Positions 38,911-49,212 are shown, numbered from the stretch's first letter. The stretch is DNA of 64,000 bases from JANXQG01 sp963824275 (GCA_963824275.1 CAWGOT010000009.1:74006-138005); one strand, 5' to 3'. Made by a program: numbers and translations. Notes: generated from the letters alone by a model not told the origin.

Positions 38911-38964
38911 GTGCTCATCACGCTCCGCGTGATGCGATGACATCACGCGGAGCGTGATGAGTAC
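38911..38964. repeat. Inverted repeat, family E copy 2
   Basis: Arms 38911-38934 and 38941-38964 (GCTCATCACGCTCCGCGTGA and its complement). It separates two convergent genes, the M50 protease and the PFL gene, within a 64-base gap, a likely bidirectional terminator. Confidence 0.85.
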
Positions 38965-38971
38965 GGTCGCC

Positions 38972-40343
38972 CTAATTCCGCAATGACTGCATGGGCGCCG
39001 GGATCCGGCCGCCAAAACGCACGAACGCGGCGCTGGCCCCGCTGTTGCGAACCTCCATCACGGGGGTCGATCCGAAGAGCCCGCCGAAGTCGACCATCTC
39101 GCCGGCCTTCGCCCCGGGCACCGGAATCAGGCGGACGGCCGTCGTCTTGTCGTTGATCACGCCGATCGCCATCTCGTCGGCGATGATGGCGGCAATCGTC
39201 TCCGCCGGCGTGTCGCCGGGAATGGCAATCATGTCGAGGCCGACGGAGCAGACGCTGGTCATCGCTTCCAGCTTCTCCAGCACCAGATGACCTCGGCCGA
39301 CGGCGTCGGCCAGGGCGGCGTCTTCGCTGACGGGAATGAACGCGCCGCTCAGCCCTCCCACCGAACTGGAAGCGAAGAGGCCGCCTTTCTTCACCGCATC
39401 GTTGAGCATGGCCACGGCGGCGGTCGACCCGGGGCGCCGATGGCGGCGATGCCGAGGGTCTTGAGGATCTCGCCCACACTGTCGCCCACGGTCGGCGTGG
39501 GGGCCAGCGAGAGATCGACGATGCCGAACGCCACGCCGAGCTCGGCCGCCACCTCGCGGCCGATCAGCTCGCCCACGCGCGTCACGCGGAAACTGGTGAT
39601 CTTGATCTCTTCGGCCAGGTCGCCCAGCGTCAGATGCTCTTCCATTGCCAGCCGCCGCCGCAGGGCACTGCACACCACGCCCGGCCCGGAGACGCCGATA
39701 TTCACGACGGCCTCCGGCTCGCCGGCGCCAGGTAGGCCCCGGCCATGAACGGATTGTCCTCGGGAATGTTGGCAAAAATCACCAGCTTGGCGCAGCCGAA
39801 ACCACGCTGGGCGGCGGTGGCAGCCGCGATCTTCAAGAGGACGTGGCCCATCCGCTGGATGGCGTCCATGTTGATTCCCGCCCGCCGCGACGCCACGTTC
39901 AGCGAGGCGCAAACTCGCCTGGTCTGCGAGAGGACCTCCGGCAGCGACTCCATCACGACCGAATCGCCCGGCGAGATGCCCTTGTGAACCAAGGCGGTGA
40001 AGCCGCCTACGAAGTCGACGCGGCACTCGCCCGCCGCGGCATCGAGCGTCTTGGCCAACTGCACGGCGGCGCCCTGGCCGTGTCCGGCCAGCAGCGTGGC
40101 AGCGGGCGAAATCGCCACGCGCTTGTTGATCACGGGAATGCCGTACTTGGCCCCTACCCGGTCGCAGACCTCGACCAGCCGGCTGGCGCACGATACGATC
40201 TTCTGCCGCACCTTCCGGCAAAGGTGGTCCAGACTCGGCGCGGCACAATCGTCGAGGTTCAATCCCAGGGTCACGCTGCGAACGTCGAGGTGTTCGGCGT
40301 GCAGCATTTGGACGGTGGAGAGGATTTCGTCGGTGCGGAGCAT
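38972..40343 (-). CDS. PFL family protein (UPF0210/DUF711), frameshifted twice
   Basis: About 455 residues, the normal length of UPF0210. Begins MLRTDEILSTVQMLHAEHLD, with TLGLNLDDC, ISPAATLLAGHG, VNIGVSGPGVV, VDLSLAPTPTVGDSVGEIL, and ends NSGASAAFVRFGGRIPAPMQ. Frame changes near 39735 and 39430; all three pieces keep the family sequence. Related in fold to pyruvate formate lyase-like proteins but without a known reaction. It is followed 200 bases later, same strand, by a two-ACT-domain gene (upstream in transcription), the usual genomic partner of this family. Confidence 0.85.
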
Positions 40344-40395
40344 GCGGGGCGTTCTTAGTACTCAGTACTCAGTCTGAAGTTCCAATCGCTAAACC

Positions 40396-40487
40396 GTAGG
40401 GTGGGACCAGCGAGCTTGCGAGCGCCGGCCCACCAACACCCGTAATTGGTGGGCCGGGGCTCGCAAGCTCGCTGGTCCCACCCTACG
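40396..40487. repeat. Inverted repeat, family H (GTAGGGTGGGACCAGCGAGC type), copy 1
   Basis: Arms of about 40 bases at 40396-40434 and 40448-40487. A second copy is at 54219-54309. Lies between the ACT and PFL genes. Confidence 0.85.
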
Positions 40488-40541
40488 AACCTATCCCTGA
40501 CATCATTTGTGAAATAGACCACGAAATTCTTGCACAGTCCC

Positions 40542-41128
40542 CTATCCTCCGGCCGCTTGCGCGTGCTTTAACCGCAATTGATTCGTCGCCACAAAGACGT
40601 TCTCGTGCTGGAGTTTGACGGTAAAGCCGAGCTCCTGGCCAATCTGCTGCAAGTCGGTCTGCATCATCCGCACGTCCCACCGCGCGGGACCTCGACCTGG
40701 CCGATGAGCACGAACTGCGTGCCGTTGCGGTCGCCGTAGAGATCGACGATGTTGATGTCCTTGCCGGCCAGGTACTGGCTGAAGCGGCGAACGATACCCG
40801 GCTGGTCCTCGCCAAAGGCGCTGATCACGAACCGCTCGGCCGGCCCTGGCTCGGCTGCTCGCACGGCCCGCGCCGGGCGAACCAGCACTTCGTAGCCGTC
40901 CCCGCTCGACTCGGCGCCGCGGACTTGCCGGGCCAGTTGTTCGGGATCGATCGGCTCCGGCACGCTGACGATCATGATCAGCGTGAAGTACCCTCCCAGC
41001 ACGGTCTGGCTGCACGAATCGATGTTGCCACCCAGCGATTCGACGGCATCGCTCACGGCGGCCACGATGCCGGGGTGGTCGTCGGACATGACCGTCAGCA
41101 CAAAGCCATGCGGAAATCGCGTCATCAT
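40542..41128 (-). CDS. Two-ACT-domain regulatory protein (GcvR-like), frameshifted
   Basis: About 195 residues, the GcvR size. ACT domain 1: FVLTVMSDDHPGIVAAVSDA, GGNIDSCSQTVLGGYFTLIM; ACT domain 2: FVISAFGEDQPGIVRRFSQY, KDINIVDLYGDRNGTQFVLI. After a frame switch near 40680 it ends MQTDLQQIGQELGFTVKLQH, ENVFVATNQL. Binds small amino acids, probably glycine or serine. Upstream of the PFL gene on the same strand; ACT and UPF0210 genes are adjacent in many bacteria, which supports both calls. Confidence 0.85.
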
Positions 41129-41213
41129 CGGCCGGTCCTGGGATGGGAAAACGCCCATCGTAACACGCCAGGGCGGCAGCGGCAATAGCTGCACACCTTG
41201 CCTGCCGCACTAT

Positions 41214-41247
41214 CAGACCGATCGGACCGATCCGACCGATCGGTCTG
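41214..41247. terminator. Perfect 12-bp hairpin after the cytidylate-kinase-like and before the ACT gene
   Basis: CAGACCGATCGG (41214-41225) and its exact complement (41236-41247) with a ten-base loop. It lies between two minus-strand genes, after the stop of the upstream one (41276). No T run, so a terminator role is only likely. Confidence 0.5.
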
Positions 41248-41275
41248 CGCGAGACCGGCAATGCCTGCGGCGGCC

Positions 41276-41995
41276 CTAGCCTGACGCGCGATGCATCGCA
41301 TGCACGATCTCGTCGGCAGCCCCAGCCAGGCCAAGGCGTTCGGCGTTGACCACCAGATCGTAAAGATGCGGATCGTCAATGTCCTTGTGGAAGAACCGCT
41401 GGATGAACTCGCGGCGACCGCGGTCCGTGCGGCGAACCCAATCCAGGGCGTCCGGCAAGGCGAGCGAACGCCGCTGCCGCACGCACTGGGCGCGAAATGC
41501 CTCGGACGCCACGACCCGCACGGCGAAGGTCTGCGGCCGCGGCAGAACAAATTGCGCCCCGCGGCCGACAAACACCGCATTGCCGTTTCGAGCGAGTATT
41601 TGGATCAAGCGGCTGACTTGGACCACATACTTCTCGTGCGGAATGATCTGCCGATCCATCCACGTGCCCAAAATGTCGTAGACCCAGTTGCTTTCGGTCT
41701 CGTCGACCAGGTCGAGCATCAACCGCGACTCTTTGTAGCGTTGGGCAACTTGATCCAAGAGATTCCCATCGTACACCTTCCAGCCGAGGCGTTCGCCCAC
41801 CATTCGGGCTATGGCGGCGCCGTCTGCCCCGGCCTCGCGAGAAACTGCGATGAACTCTACCGCCCGCCCCATGGATAGGCCGGGCTCCTGACGATCGGCT
41901 GCATGCTTGGCCGTTTCTTGCAGCCTTCCCCAGGTTCGCATCTGCCCTTCGGCAAAGGCTGCGATCCGGGTGTCCTGATGAATTGGACTTTTCAT
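41276..41995 (-). CDS. Cytidylate kinase-like family protein
   Basis: 239 residues. Begins with a variable 45-residue leader, then FIAVSREAGADGAAIARMVG (P-loop-like region where GxGxxGxxIA would sit), YDGNLLDQVAQRYKESRLML, and AVFVGRGAQFVLPRPQTFAV, the pattern of the cytidylate-kinase-like family (AAA_26-type). These bind a nucleotide but the in vivo substrate is not known. ATG 41995 with GGGGGAC upstream. Confidence 0.8.
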   Translation of the reverse strand: MKSPIHQDTRIAAFAEGQMRTWGRLQETAKHAADRQEPGLSMGRAVEFIAVSREAGADGAAIARMVGERLGWKVYDGNLLDQVAQRYKESRLMLDLVDETESNWVYDILGTWMDRQIIPHEKYVVQVSRLIQILARNGNAVFVGRGAQFVLPRPQTFAVRVVASEAFRAQCVRQRRSLALPDALDWVRRTDRGRREFIQRFFHKDIDDPHLYDLVVNAERLGLAGAADEIVHAMHRASG

Positions 41996-42222
41996 GGCGT
42001 CCCCCTGGCAAAAAGAGAAGAGAAACAGGGAGGAAAGACCCACTAACAATCTATTTTACAGCTTCGCGCATGCAATGTAAAGCGGCCGCAAGAATTTTGT
42101 CGGGACAGCCCTTGCTTAGCATGACAATTTTCCTGTTTCCTGGGGTATTGACCCTGAAAGCGATAGGTCTTACATTCAGGCTACTCGGGTTGTTCTTCGA
42201 ACTCTTGCAATTCCCTGGTGCC

Positions 42223-43038
42223 ATGACCGACCCCGCCTCTGAAACTGCTACGCCAGCCCCCCGCTGGTGCCCGTTGAACTCCATCGACCGCCGGGTTTTG
42301 GGGGTTCTGGGGGAAAAGGCAAAAACCACCCCGGACACGTACCCAATGTCGCTCAACGGCGTGGTCGCCGGCTGCAATCAGAAGAGCAACCGCTCGCCGG
42401 TCATGCAACTCGAACCGGACCAGGTCGAGGAATCGCTCGACCGCTTGCGGGAGTTCGGCGCCGTGGCCCTGGTTGAGGGCTCGGGCCGCGTGCAAAAGTA
42501 CCGGCATTATCTCTACGAGTGGCTGGGGGTCAGCAAGGTCGAACTTTCGGTCATGATCGAGCTGCTGCTTCGCGGTCCGCAGACTGAAGGCGAACTCCGG
42601 GGACGGGTCTCCCGCATGGACCCGATCGACGATCTCAATGCCCTTCGCGAGCTGTTGACGGCGCTGAAGGCCAAGGGTCTGGTCCTTCCCCTGACCCCGG
42701 AAGGGCGCGGCCAGGTCTTCACACACGCCCTCTTTCCGCAGCGCGATCTGGACCACCAGAAGGCCCAACATTCGCAGCCGGCCGCGATGTCGAATGTTGA
42801 CGACGCCGACCACATCGAACCGCCTCCCGCCGCCTCTCCGCGTCCCTCCGCCGTGCCAATTGCTCCCCGCGTCGCCCCTGCGGCCGGCGGTTCCGCAGAG
42901 CTGGATTTGCTGCGGAAGATGGTCGAGGAGCTGCGTGCGCAAGCAAGACAGCAGCAACAGGAAATTGAAGAACTGGGCGCGGGTTTTCGCCGCATGGAGG
43001 ATCAGTTCCAGGACCTGAAGCGGGCCTTGGGCGGCTGA
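42223..43038 (+). CDS. yceH: YceH (DUF480) family winged-helix protein
   Basis: 271 residues. Typical motifs: LNSIDRRVLGVLGEKAKTTP, YPMSLNGVVAGCNQKSNRSP, LEPDQVEESLDRLR, then LSVMIELLLRGPQTEGELRG. Two winged-helix units followed by a Pro/Ala linker and a C-terminal coiled coil (ELDLLRKMVEELRAQARQQQ). Function unknown in E. coli. ATG 42223. Confidence 0.92.
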   Translation: MTDPASETATPAPRWCPLNSIDRRVLGVLGEKAKTTPDTYPMSLNGVVAGCNQKSNRSPVMQLEPDQVEESLDRLREFGAVALVEGSGRVQKYRHYLYEWLGVSKVELSVMIELLLRGPQTEGELRGRVSRMDPIDDLNALRELLTALKAKGLVLPLTPEGRGQVFTHALFPQRDLDHQKAQHSQPAAMSNVDDADHIEPPPAASPRPSAVPIAPRVAPAAGGSAELDLLRKMVEELRAQARQQQQEIEELGAGFRRMEDQFQDLKRALGG

Positions 43039-43048
43039 ATGGGAGCCG

Positions 43049-43753
43049 CTAGCCGGTTGAGTCCTGCTTTCCGTCGAACATCACCCTTTCCACCCGGGCG
43101 GCGACGTTGCTGATATGTCGCCCCATGGCGGCGGCTGCCTCCTCCGTTTGATGGTTCTGCATCGCCTCCAGGAGTTCCGCGAGGGAGACAATCGATTCGT
43201 GGTCCTCGGCCCGATTGTGCCCGGCGATGTCGCGCAACGTCTCGCCCAGCGAATGATAACGTTTGATCTCGGCAATCAGCCGCTTGTTGCGGCAGTGCTC
43301 GACCACGTTGTGGACCCGTTGATCGACGGCAAGAAAGTCCTTGACCCATCGTGCGTTCTTGTCGGCCTTGCTGCCGATGAGCCGCTCCAGATCGCCTCGC
43401 AGCAGGCTCAGCAGCTCGTAGTCGATATGGCCGCACGCCAGGCGGACCGCTTCACACTCCAGCAGCTTGCGAATCGCGTAAAACTCGCGCAGTTCGTCGC
43501 AGCCGAACGGCTTTACCAGCGCGCCGCGGTTGTGCTGAAGCTCAACGATGCCGGAGTGCTCGAGTTCCACCAGGGCTTCGCGAATGGGAGTAGCGCTGAC
43601 CCCAAGTCGGGCGGCCAGCTTGCTGGCGATCAGACGCGTTCCAGCGGCCAGTTCCCCGCCGAAAATCGCCTTCAACAGCCGCTGCACGACATGATGCCGC
43701 AAGGCGCCTCGCGGAAGCGGTCCCAGTGGATTGAGGAAATCGACATCTTCCAT
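43049..43753 (-). CDS. GntR-family transcriptional regulator (FCD subfamily)
   Basis: 234 residues. N-terminal winged helix (LIASKLAARLGVSATPIREA, LVELEHSGIVELQHNRGALV) and a C-terminal FCD ligand domain with acidic/His metal positions (FYAIRKLLECEAVRLACGHI; RVHNVVEHCRNKRLI; LAELLEAMQNHQTEEAAAAM). Represses sugar-acid or amino-acid operons in relatives; no such operon is nearby. Convergent with yceH, 10 bases apart. ATG 43753. Confidence 0.9.
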   Translation of the reverse strand: MEDVDFLNPLGPLPRGALRHHVVQRLLKAIFGGELAAGTRLIASKLAARLGVSATPIREALVELEHSGIVELQHNRGALVKPFGCDELREFYAIRKLLECEAVRLACGHIDYELLSLLRGDLERLIGSKADKNARWVKDFLAVDQRVHNVVEHCRNKRLIAEIKRYHSLGETLRDIAGHNRAEDHESIVSLAELLEAMQNHQTEEAAAAMGRHISNVAARVERVMFDGKQDSTG

Positions 43754-43874
43754 GATTCCAATTATGTACCTAAAACGGACGATACCGCAAGCGGAGGCGA
43801 GCCAAATCAGGGGCATGGCACAACAAAATATTCTATTTAATATTTTGTCCGGCCCACACAGGGACCCGTTGCAC

Positions 43875-46158
43875 CTATTCGTCCAAGTGCAAAAGCACCT
43901 GGTCTCGATATTGGCTAATCGGAAAGTCCGCGTAGTTGGCCAGCAGCTTCCGGTTTACGCCCAGCGTGAGCTTGTCGGCATCCGTGACAGCGAGTTCGAT
44001 CTTCTTGTCGAAGTCGGCCAGAATCTCCTCGGAATGCCGGCGGCCCTTGCTATACAGCGCGATGGCCGCTGCCCCCCGGGCAGCCACGGCGGCGTCCAGC
44101 GCGGCCACCTCGTCGCTGAGTTGACGCGATGGATCGCTGACTCCCATCGCATACTCGCGGAGCTGCCCTGCCCACTGGAATGGCTCGGGCGTGATTGGCG
44201 CTGCCGGCTTATCGGGGTCTGCCGGCTTGGGGATCTTTTCGATCATCCTGGTCAACTCGCGAGCGCCCAAGGTAAAACTCCGCTTCTCCAGGCGCAACCA
44301 CGCCAGGGCCGCGTAGGGCAGGAGCCGGTCGGGCAGTTCGTTCTTCACAATTTCAAAATGCTGTGCGGCCGCGTCCCGCCCCTTGGCAGAGGTTCGCGAA
44401 TATTTCAACAGCACCAATCCGAAGAGCAGGCGCGGTTCGGGCTCGCCGCCGGCAGCCTTCAGGGCCACGTCGTACTCCTGCGAGGCCTCCTCCAGGTTGA
44501 TCGTCGGCTTGTCCGCATAGCCTGCCAGCTTGCGGATCGACTTCTTGGCGGCCTCGCTCAGCCGCGGCGGCCGGTCGTTCGGCAGAAACAGCTCGGCTGC
44601 CTGGGCGTTTCCGCCGGCAACGGGCATTTCCTTTTTCAGGTAGGCAAACAGTTCCGCCGGATCGACCCGCGTATCGCGCTTGGCGTCGGCTGCGCCGCCA
44701 TAGGCTTCGGCCAGGCACCAGGCAAACAGCCCGTGCTCCTTGTCCGGCAGGTCGAGACCGCGCTGACCTTTCTGGCAGCTTGCGACCGCGGTCACCTTGA
44801 GCAGTAAGGAGCGATTGGGTTTCGGTTTCAAGGCGCGGATCATCTCCGCCGAAGAAGGCTCGGCCGCCTGTTCCACGCCGGCGCCTGGGTGACTGCCGTC
44901 CAACAGCAAGAGCTTGTCCTTGGCCGGACAGTCCTCGACTAGATCGACCAGCCATTGCAGGGGCCGGCCGTTGACCGCCGGCTGATCGCTACGAAAGTCC
45001 TTCGGCGCCAGGAACACCTGCCCTTTGGCGTCTTTCCAGGCGTGGCCGGCGTAGTAGACGATCAGCCGCCCGTCGGGCTTGACGCTATTGAGGAACTTCG
45101 TGACCCCCAGTTCAAACTCCACGGCGCTGGGGTCCTTGAAGACCAGCAATTGCTCCGGCGAAGTGCGATAGCGTTTGCTCATCGCGTCCTTCAGCAGCTC
45201 GGCGTCGGCCAGCGGATAGCTCAGCGGACTGAGTCGCTTGTCGTCGTAATTCTGCACGGCAATGATCAGTGCCCAGCGCGTGGCGTCCATCGGCCGTTCC
45301 GCGGCGATCGACGTGGCGGGGATGACCGGCTGGCTCTTGGCGTCGAGCGATTCGTGCTCGATCGCCACGCGGTCGCCCTTCCGCAGCACGTCGAACGAGA
45401 CCGCCTCGCCGCCGAGTGTGATCTTGCACTGAGGGCTGACAAGATACGTCGCTTTTCCCCGTTGTCCTCCGTCACGCTGAACGATTGCGGCGGCTCGTAG
45501 CGGATCTGTTCGACAACCCCCCCGCCGGCCAGCGTCCGCTCGGCGATGACCTCGGCTGATGAAAATGTCATGTTTCACCTTGACGCGATCGCCGCGCTTC
45601 AATTCCGTAGGTTTCGCCACCGGCTGATTGTTGACGAAGATCGCGTATTGCGCGGCGAAGGGCAGCTTGACGACTTGCCGATCGGCCTGGATCACGCTCA
45701 AGCGCGCGACCGTCAAAATCCTCGGCCAGGACGCCTTGGAATTCGACCTGCCGAGACGCCTCCAGCCACCTTGCCACGTTGCCCGACTCCCGGTAGTCGT
45801 ACCCGACGCGCAGGGCTTCGCCCGGATTGAGACTGGCCAACGTGACGGGCTTTCCCTGGAACGTCTGCTGACCATTCAAAGTGATCCTCGTCAATTCCGC
45901 GGGAACGAAGATCTTCAGGTCTTGGTGATTCGTTTCGTCTTCCAGGACGATGGTTCGCATGGAATCGTCTCGAGACCGCAGTTTTCCCCTTGCAGACTTT
46001 CCGGGCCGCGTGGCGTGGATCTCCTGAACGAGTTTGTGCGAAGTCGGATCGATGGTCGAACTGATTTCCACCTCGTCGTCGCGATGCAAGTCCTCAAGCA
46101 GGCGGCGGTCTCCGTCGACGTAGATGATATCCTGGTCCCTGATTTGGAAGCGCATCAC
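43875..46158 (-). CDS. Caspase-fold (C14-like) protein lacking the catalytic cysteine, frameshifted
   Basis: About 760 residues. The N-terminal ~190 residues are beta-rich repeated modules (IVLEDETNHQDLKIFVPAEL; VTLASLNPGEALRVGYDYRE). Then a caspase/metacaspase-like domain: WALIIAVQNYDDKRLSPLSY, LADAELLKDAMSKRY, LIVYYAGHAWKDAKGQVFLA (catalytic His present), and KLLLLDGSHPGAG where active enzymes have D-x-C-H-x-G; the Cys position is Ser (AGT). The C-terminal part is TPR-like helices. Frame changes occur near 45700, 45563 and 45455. Start overlaps the kinase stop (GTGATG), so both are made together; the kinase may phosphorylate or control it. Confidence 0.75.
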
Positions 46159-47243
46159 GGCGCCCCGTCGGAAGGCGCCACGCCAAGCTCCTTGGACGAA
46201 GCGAAGACGTCGGAGACGGTTCCCGCGACCGGTTTCGGGGGACCGGCGACCGGCTTCTCCTGCGGCTTTTTCGTAAGCTTCCAGGTGATTAGGCGCAGAG
46301 GATGACTGCGACTCCGCCGCAGAACATTGCCAACTGCCGGAATCGCTTCTTTCGCCGTGCCGTGGCGGCGGCCGCGGCTTCGGCCTCCAGGTCGGCGGCA
46401 GGCGTCAGGCCGCCGACCCCGCTGGCCGGGGCTTGCAGGTCGCGCAGCGCCTCCTGCGGCGGAGCGGTAGCGCTGCGACTGGTCCTTGGCGATCAGCCGC
46501 TGGATGACGTGGGCCAGGTCCGCCGGCACGCCCTCCAGCACGCGCGCGATATCGGGCAGCTTGACGTCGGCAGTCGAATGCCACATCATCCAGGCCAACT
46601 GCCGGTTGCGGCCGAAGGTGGCCAGCGTCGGCAGCAGCGACTCGAAATGCGAACCGACCATCAGCTCATAGGCCGTGAACCCCAGCGAGTACAGGTCGCT
46701 GGCCGCGCCGACGGCGCCGAACTGCGCCGAGAGCAGCTCGGGGGCCATGTACTTCGTCGTGCCCTTGAGGAGACTGCCCTCTTCGTTGCTGGCCCGCCGC
46801 GCCAGGCCGAAGTCGCCGAGCTTGATGCGGTTGGGGGGGGCGACGAGGATGTTGCTGGGCTTGACGTCGCCGTGGATCACGCCATTGCCGTGGAGGAAGT
46901 CGAGGCCGGTCAGGCAGTTCATCAGCACCAGGCGGAGCTGATCGAGGTCCATCGGCTCGCCCTCGGCAGCCGACTTGAGGCTGCCTCGCATCAGTTCCAG
47001 GATCAGCCAGCCGCGGGGGCGGACCACGTCGTAAATCGTGAGGATGTTGGCGTGCTGCAACGAGGCCAGGAGTTGGGCCTCCTGCCAGTAGCGGGCCAAC
47101 TGCCGCGGGTCGGCCAGGTATTGGGCATGGATCTGCTTGACGGCCACCTCGCGGCCCAGGTCCCGGTCGCGGGCACGGCTGACCGTGGCGAACTCGCCGG
47201 AAGCGATCGTGTCGAGTATTTCGTAACGCAAGTCCGATTCCAT
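46155..47243 (-). CDS. Serine/threonine protein kinase with C-terminal membrane segment, frameshifted near the end
   Basis: About 362 residues. Hanks-type motifs: IASGEFATVSRARDRDLG (P-loop), VAVKQIH (Lys), VIHGDVKPSNILV (HGD in place of HRD), LGDFGLARR, KGTTKYMAPELL, SDLYSLGFTAYELM. After RYRS the frame wanders between about 46450 and 46280; the corrected reading is QEALRDLQAPASG and a single membrane segment near LAMFCGGVAVILCALLITWK. Middle gene of a minus-strand operon; 9 bases from the upstream zinc-ribbon gene and overlapping the caspase-like gene. Confidence 0.85.
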   Translation of the reverse strand: MESDLRYEILDTIASGEFATVSRARDRDLGREVAVKQIHAQYLADPRQLARYWQEAQLLASLQHANILTIYDVVRPRGWLILELMRGSLKSAAEGEPMDLDQLRLVLMNCLTGLDFLHGNGVIHGDVKPSNILVAPPNRIKLGDFGLARRASNEEGSLLKGTTKYMAPELLSAQFGAVGAASDLYSLGFTAYELMVGSHFESLLPTLATFGRNRQLAWMMWHSTADVKLPDIARVLEGVPADLAHVIQRLIAKDQSQRYRSAAGGAARPASPGQRGRRPDACRRPGGRSRGRRHGTAKEAIPAVGNVLRRSRSHPLRLITWKLTKKPQEKPVAGPPKPVAGTVSDVFASSKELGVAPSDGAP

Positions 47244-47252
47244 GGCGGGTCG

Positions 47253-48185
47253 CTAATCTCCCAGCATCTTGAGGACAGATCCTTCCAGGTCGTGGTCGTT
47301 CTCACGGCTGCCGGTAATGCCCTTCTCCAGGTGAGCGCGCGAGGCGTGCCCCGGCGAGGAATCCCAGGTTTCCGTGTGCAACAGATCGAGGACCTGCTTG
47401 TAGTATAGCCGTTCGGCCTTGAAGTCGCCGCGGGCACGGGCCTGCACGGCCTTCCGCAGCAACCGCTGATACGGCAGCAGCTCGTGCCGCGCGGGGTCGC
47501 CAAAGAACCTCGGGTCTTCGATCTTGGCCAGGGCCTCCCTCTTCGCATCCGTGGTGACGCTCGAATCGTCATTGTTGCCGGTCAGCAGCACGATGGCAAC
47601 CGTCACCGCCACCGAGAAGATCCACGCCCCGATCATGACCAGGGGAGGCACCGATCGCGAATTCCCCTGGCCCTTGTCTTTCTTATCGCTCTCCTGAAGC
47701 TGAAGTTGCGGAAGTTGCCCGTCGGCGGCCAGTTTCAAAGTCGATAGGGCCGTATCGGCCGTTACCAGCCGCGCAACTTTCCGGCTCTGCGGCGGGGCAA
47801 CCGGTGGCGTGCTCGGCCCATTTGACGGGCGGAACAGGGACCGGCAGCGCAGGGCCCGGCGTAGGGGCTGGCGCCGGGCACCGCGTACTCGTGGTCGGCG
47901 TTACCGACGGAAAGTACTGCCGCGGCGGCGGGCACCCTGTACCCAGGGTCGGCGGCGCGGCAACCGGGTTCCCCGCGCGGGTGCCGCAGCATCGGGGGCG
48001 AGTGTCAACGTCAGCGTGCCTGCCGGCGGTCCGCCGACAGAGTCGCCCGGCGGCAAGTCGGCGGGCGCGTCTTTTGATACCCAGAACCGACCCTGGCAGC
48101 GCGGACAATTCGCGTAACTGCCGGCCAGCTTGTTGGGCACCGACAGCGGCTGCTTGCAGCGCGGACATTGGGTACGAATGGCCAT
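47253..48185 (-). CDS. Zinc-ribbon membrane protein, frameshifted
   Basis: About 310 residues when joined. From ATG 48185: AIRTQCPRCKQPLSVPNKLA, NCPRCQGRFWVS gives a CxxC...CxxC zinc ribbon, a fold common at the start of planctomycete signalling proteins. A Pro/Ala-rich part follows in which the frame changes at least twice (47740-48080), with a copy of the GGGCACC repeat near 47930. The C-terminal piece (47253-47738) has one membrane helix (PPLVMIGAWIFSVAVTVAIV, LLTG) and a helical tail (LLPYQRLLRKAVQARARGDF). First gene of the kinase/caspase-like operon. Confidence 0.6.
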
Positions 48186-48203
48186 AGCTTGTCAGTCATT
48201 TTT

Positions 48204-48226
48204 CCACCGACACGGGGTCGGTGGGG
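48204..48226. terminator. Hairpin between tadC and the zinc-ribbon gene
   Basis: CCACCGAC and GTCGGTGG form an 8-bp stem with a short loop, in the 75-base gap between two minus-strand genes; it may end the tad operon transcript. Confidence 0.45.
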
Positions 48227-48260
48227 ACAGTTGCGGCTTTGGTAAAAACTGTTTGGCGAA

Positions 48261-49160
48261 CTATAACGCAATCCCGAACTTCATGAAATTCAACAGAAAC
48301 GGACCAAGGATGATCAACACCGTGGAAGCCATCACCAGCACGGCCGGCAAGAGCATGTTCACGCCCGCCTCGCCGGCCACCGTCTCGGCGCGCTGCGAAC
48401 GCTTGACCCGCAGCACGTCGGATTGGCTGCGGAAGATGCGGGCCAGCGGCGTGCCCAGGTGCTCGCCCTGAATGATCGTGCCGATGATGCTCGCGATTTC
48501 ATCGTCGGCCAGCCGGTCGCGCATCGACTGGAAGGCCTCCATGCGGGTCTTGCCGAGGTTCATGTCGGCCAGCACGCGGCCGAACTCCTCCGCCACCGGA
48601 TGGCCGCGGAACTCGTCGACCGCCTGGCTCAAAGCGTTGAGGAACGTCGCCCCCGCCTCCATCAACAGCGTCAGCAGGTCGAGCAGGTACGGCATGCGCC
48701 GCTTGATCTGCCGCAGCCGCAGCGCCGAGCGGGCGGCCAGCCGGTAACGCAGGAACCATGCCGTGAGAACCACTCCTACCGGCGCCAGCAACATCGCCTC
48801 CGGACCGAAGACCCAAACCAGGGCGTAAATCCACAGCGGCGCCGAGCAAAGCGCAATGACCTGCATCCGGGCCAGGTATTCCTCCGGCAGCCAGAACCGC
48901 GGCAGCCCCGCCGCCTGCACCTGGCGTTGGACCTCGCCCAGCCGATCCCGGAAAACCGCGCGATTCACGCGGGCCAGAACCGTGAATACCGGATGGAACA
49001 GCCGGTACAGGGGATCGATGCGGCGGAGCTCATTCATGCGGCTAACGTCGTAGCGCCATTCGCTTCCCTGTTGCAGATCCTCGCTTTCCAGAACCTGCAG
49101 AACCCACCACACGAGCACGGCAATCCCCCCGCCGATCAACACGCTGGCGATCGCTTCCAT
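48261..49160 (-). CDS. tadC: TadC-like inner-membrane platform protein
   Basis: 299 residues; type II secretion F domain (MPYLLDLLTLLMEAGATFLN, ALSQAVDEFRG; AEEFGRVLADMNLGKTRMEA, FQSMRDRLADDEIASIIGTI) and membrane helices at both ends, including LPAVLVMASTVLIILGPFLL. Works with TadB as the pilus assembly platform. ATG 49160 is chosen; the longer frame to 49508 runs through a nested palindrome and encodes nonsense. Confidence 0.9.
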   Translation of the reverse strand: MEAIASVLIGGGIAVLVWWVLQVLESEDLQQGSEWRYDVSRMNELRRIDPLYRLFHPVFTVLARVNRAVFRDRLGEVQRQVQAAGLPRFWLPEEYLARMQVIALCSAPLWIYALVWVFGPEAMLLAPVGVVLTAWFLRYRLAARSALRLRQIKRRMPYLLDLLTLLMEAGATFLNALSQAVDEFRGHPVAEEFGRVLADMNLGKTRMEAFQSMRDRLADDEIASIIGTIIQGEHLGTPLARIFRSQSDVLRVKRSQRAETVAGEAGVNMLLPAVLVMASTVLIILGPFLLNFMKFGIAL

Positions 49161-49212
49161 GCCGATCCCGGCCGGCAGAACAGCGAGGGGTAATATCGCT
49201 GGAATGGTCAAT

